Shown: positions 63,283 through 64,000 of the stretch, in pieces | How positions within the stretch are numbered: position 1 is the stretch's first letter | Layout: the number at the start of each line of letters is the position of its first letter | DNA from: Burkholderiales bacterium | GTDB taxonomy: Bacteria; Pseudomonadota; Gammaproteobacteria; Burkholderiales; Burkholderiaceae_D | Reading direction: 5' to 3' | NCBI GenBank assembly: GCA_016177875.1 | Contig: JACOUL010000054.1 | Location: 1-64,000, forward strand | DNA length: 64,000 nucleotides | Notes under the pieces: generated by a model | Databases searched by the model: none | What the model saw: the letters and a program-made list of their open reading frames with translations, nothing else | What the model was told of the DNA's origin: nothing | Made by a program: the position numbers and the translations under genes

Positions 63283-64000
63283 TTGTACACCCAATTCTTC
63301 CAACTTAACCAAGCGCCTTTCTCTATCGCGCCCGACCCTCGCTATTTGTTTATGAGCGAGCGGCACCGCGAGGCGCTTGCACACCTGCTCTACGGGATCG
63401 GCAGCGGCGGGGGCTTCGTATTGCTGACGGGCGAAATCGGCGCCGGCAAGACGACCATTTGCCGCTGCCTGCTGGAGCAGATTCCTGCCAATTGCCGCGT
63501 CGCCTATATTTTCAATCCGCGCTTGACAGTCAACGAGCTGCTGCAAACCATTTGCGACGAATTCGGCATTCAAGCGCCCGTCACCAAGTCGGCCAAGGAT
63601 TACTTCGACGCGCTGAACGCCGCGCTGCTCAAAAGCCACGCCGAGGGATTCAACAATGTGCTCATCATCGATGAAGCGCAAAATCTGGCGCCCGAGGTAT
63701 TAGAGCAGTTGCGTCTCTTAACCAATCTCGAAACCAACGAGAAAAAGCTCCTCCAAATTATCTTGATCGGCCAACCGGAGCTGCGCTCTATGCTGGCCCG
63801 GCCGGAATTGGAACAATTGGCTCAACGCGTCATTGCCCGCTACCATTTGGGCGCGCTGTCTGTTCCGGAAACGGCTGCATATATTCAGCACCGCTGCGCG
63901 GTCGCGGGATGCGTCGGCGTATCGCCATTCCCGAGCACGCTGGTGCCGCGCATTTATGCGCTGACGCGCGGGGTGCCGCGCCGAATCAATTTGCTCTGCG
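63283..64000 (+). CDS. ExeA/GspA-like AAA ATPase, cut off by the window end
   Basis: It begins at the TTG at 63283 (the protein starts MYTQFFQLNQAPFSIAPDP, the typical start of this family) and is still open at 64000, 239 codons in. Walker A is LLTGEIGAGKTTI (about 46-58) and Walker B VLIIDEAQ. ExeA/GspA helps place the type II secretin, and MshM is the pilus-type relative. Divergent from the five-gene operon across 169 bases. The remaining C-terminal part lies outside the window. Confidence 0.88.
   Translation, partial: MYTQFFQLNQAPFSIAPDPRYLFMSERHREALAHLLYGIGSGGGFVLLTGEIGAGKTTICRCLLEQIPANCRVAYIFNPRLTVNELLQTICDEFGIQAPVTKSAKDYFDALNAALLKSHAEGFNNVLIIDEAQNLAPEVLEQLRLLTNLETNEKKLLQIILIGQPELRSMLARPELEQLAQRVIARYHLGALSVPETAAYIQHRCAVAGCVGVSPFPSTLVPRIYALTRGVPRRINLLC

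Noticed and set aside
63037..63681. 214-codon minus-strand frame across the ExeA-like gene start
   Set aside because: It is opposite a clear ATPase with Walker motifs, and its histidine/arginine-rich product looks like a shadow.

Overview
The window reads as a stretch of chromosome from a betaproteobacterium of the order Burkholderiales, most like the Oxalobacteraceae (inference). The evidence is a complete iscR-S-U-A-hscB-hscA-fdx-iscX operon, TamA/TamB, a cyanide-insensitive bd-type oxidase, PilU, protein sequences of betaproteobacterial type and moderate-to-high G+C. There are no phage genes, intact insertion sequences or CRISPR arrays. Gene density is high, and many adjacent genes overlap by 4 to 11 bases.

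Bases 1-8600 are a signalling region. Two PAS/HisKA-type kinases, a lone receiver, an MglA-like small GTPase and a receiver fused to a GspE/PilB-type ATPase lie together; three of these genes are chained by 4-base overlaps. Next come an NmrA-like oxidoreductase with a small unknown protein, then a DNA-binding-domain/receiver fusion and a PilZ protein. Bases 8600-13700 hold SodC, an ornithine cyclodeaminase-family enzyme, and a FecR-domain exported protein behind a TPR/beta-barrel protein that resembles Slam (type XI secretion). Bases 13870-19750 are the isc operon, read on the minus strand from an IscR-type promoter and interrupted at three intergenic points by one family of palindromic repeats.

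Bases 19800-28300 carry an outer-membrane protein behind a 20-bp-periodic operator-like array, a uracil-DNA-glycosylase-like protein that lacks the catalytic Asp and is coupled to uvrB, an aminotransferase, tRNA-Asn with promoter and terminator, and a GGDEF/EAL protein. Bases 28300-37050 include a GRDP-like protein with three Tyr-Cys-Gly nonapeptide repeats, a HugZ-like protein, GalE, DAHP synthase, a divergent Nramp-family transporter, a hybrid kinase, a 166-bp MITE-like element and PilU. Bases 37300-42900 hold an exported beta-rich protein, an exported TPR-CHAT protease and a small periplasmic protein in a row, followed by short membrane proteins and a lipoprotein.

Bases 42900-57300 are mostly metabolic and envelope genes: a methyltransferase, a long CoA-transferase, a patatin, TamB/TamA, CioB/CioA, a duplicated-motif acidic protein and a sterol desaturase-like enzyme. 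Bases 57400-63110 form a five-gene minus-strand operon. It joins two PstS-like proteins, a TAXI protein, a permease with a cyclic-nucleotide-binding-like domain and an ABC_sub_bind protein, with no ABC ATPase. A divergent ExeA/GspA-like ATPase runs off the right edge.

The strongest candidates for undescribed systems are the kinase/GTPase/receiver-ATPase cluster, the five-gene binding-protein/permease operon, the exported CHAT locus, the Slam-like/FecR pair and the Tyr-Cys-Gly repeat protein. All functional claims rest on reading motifs by eye; no database search was run.
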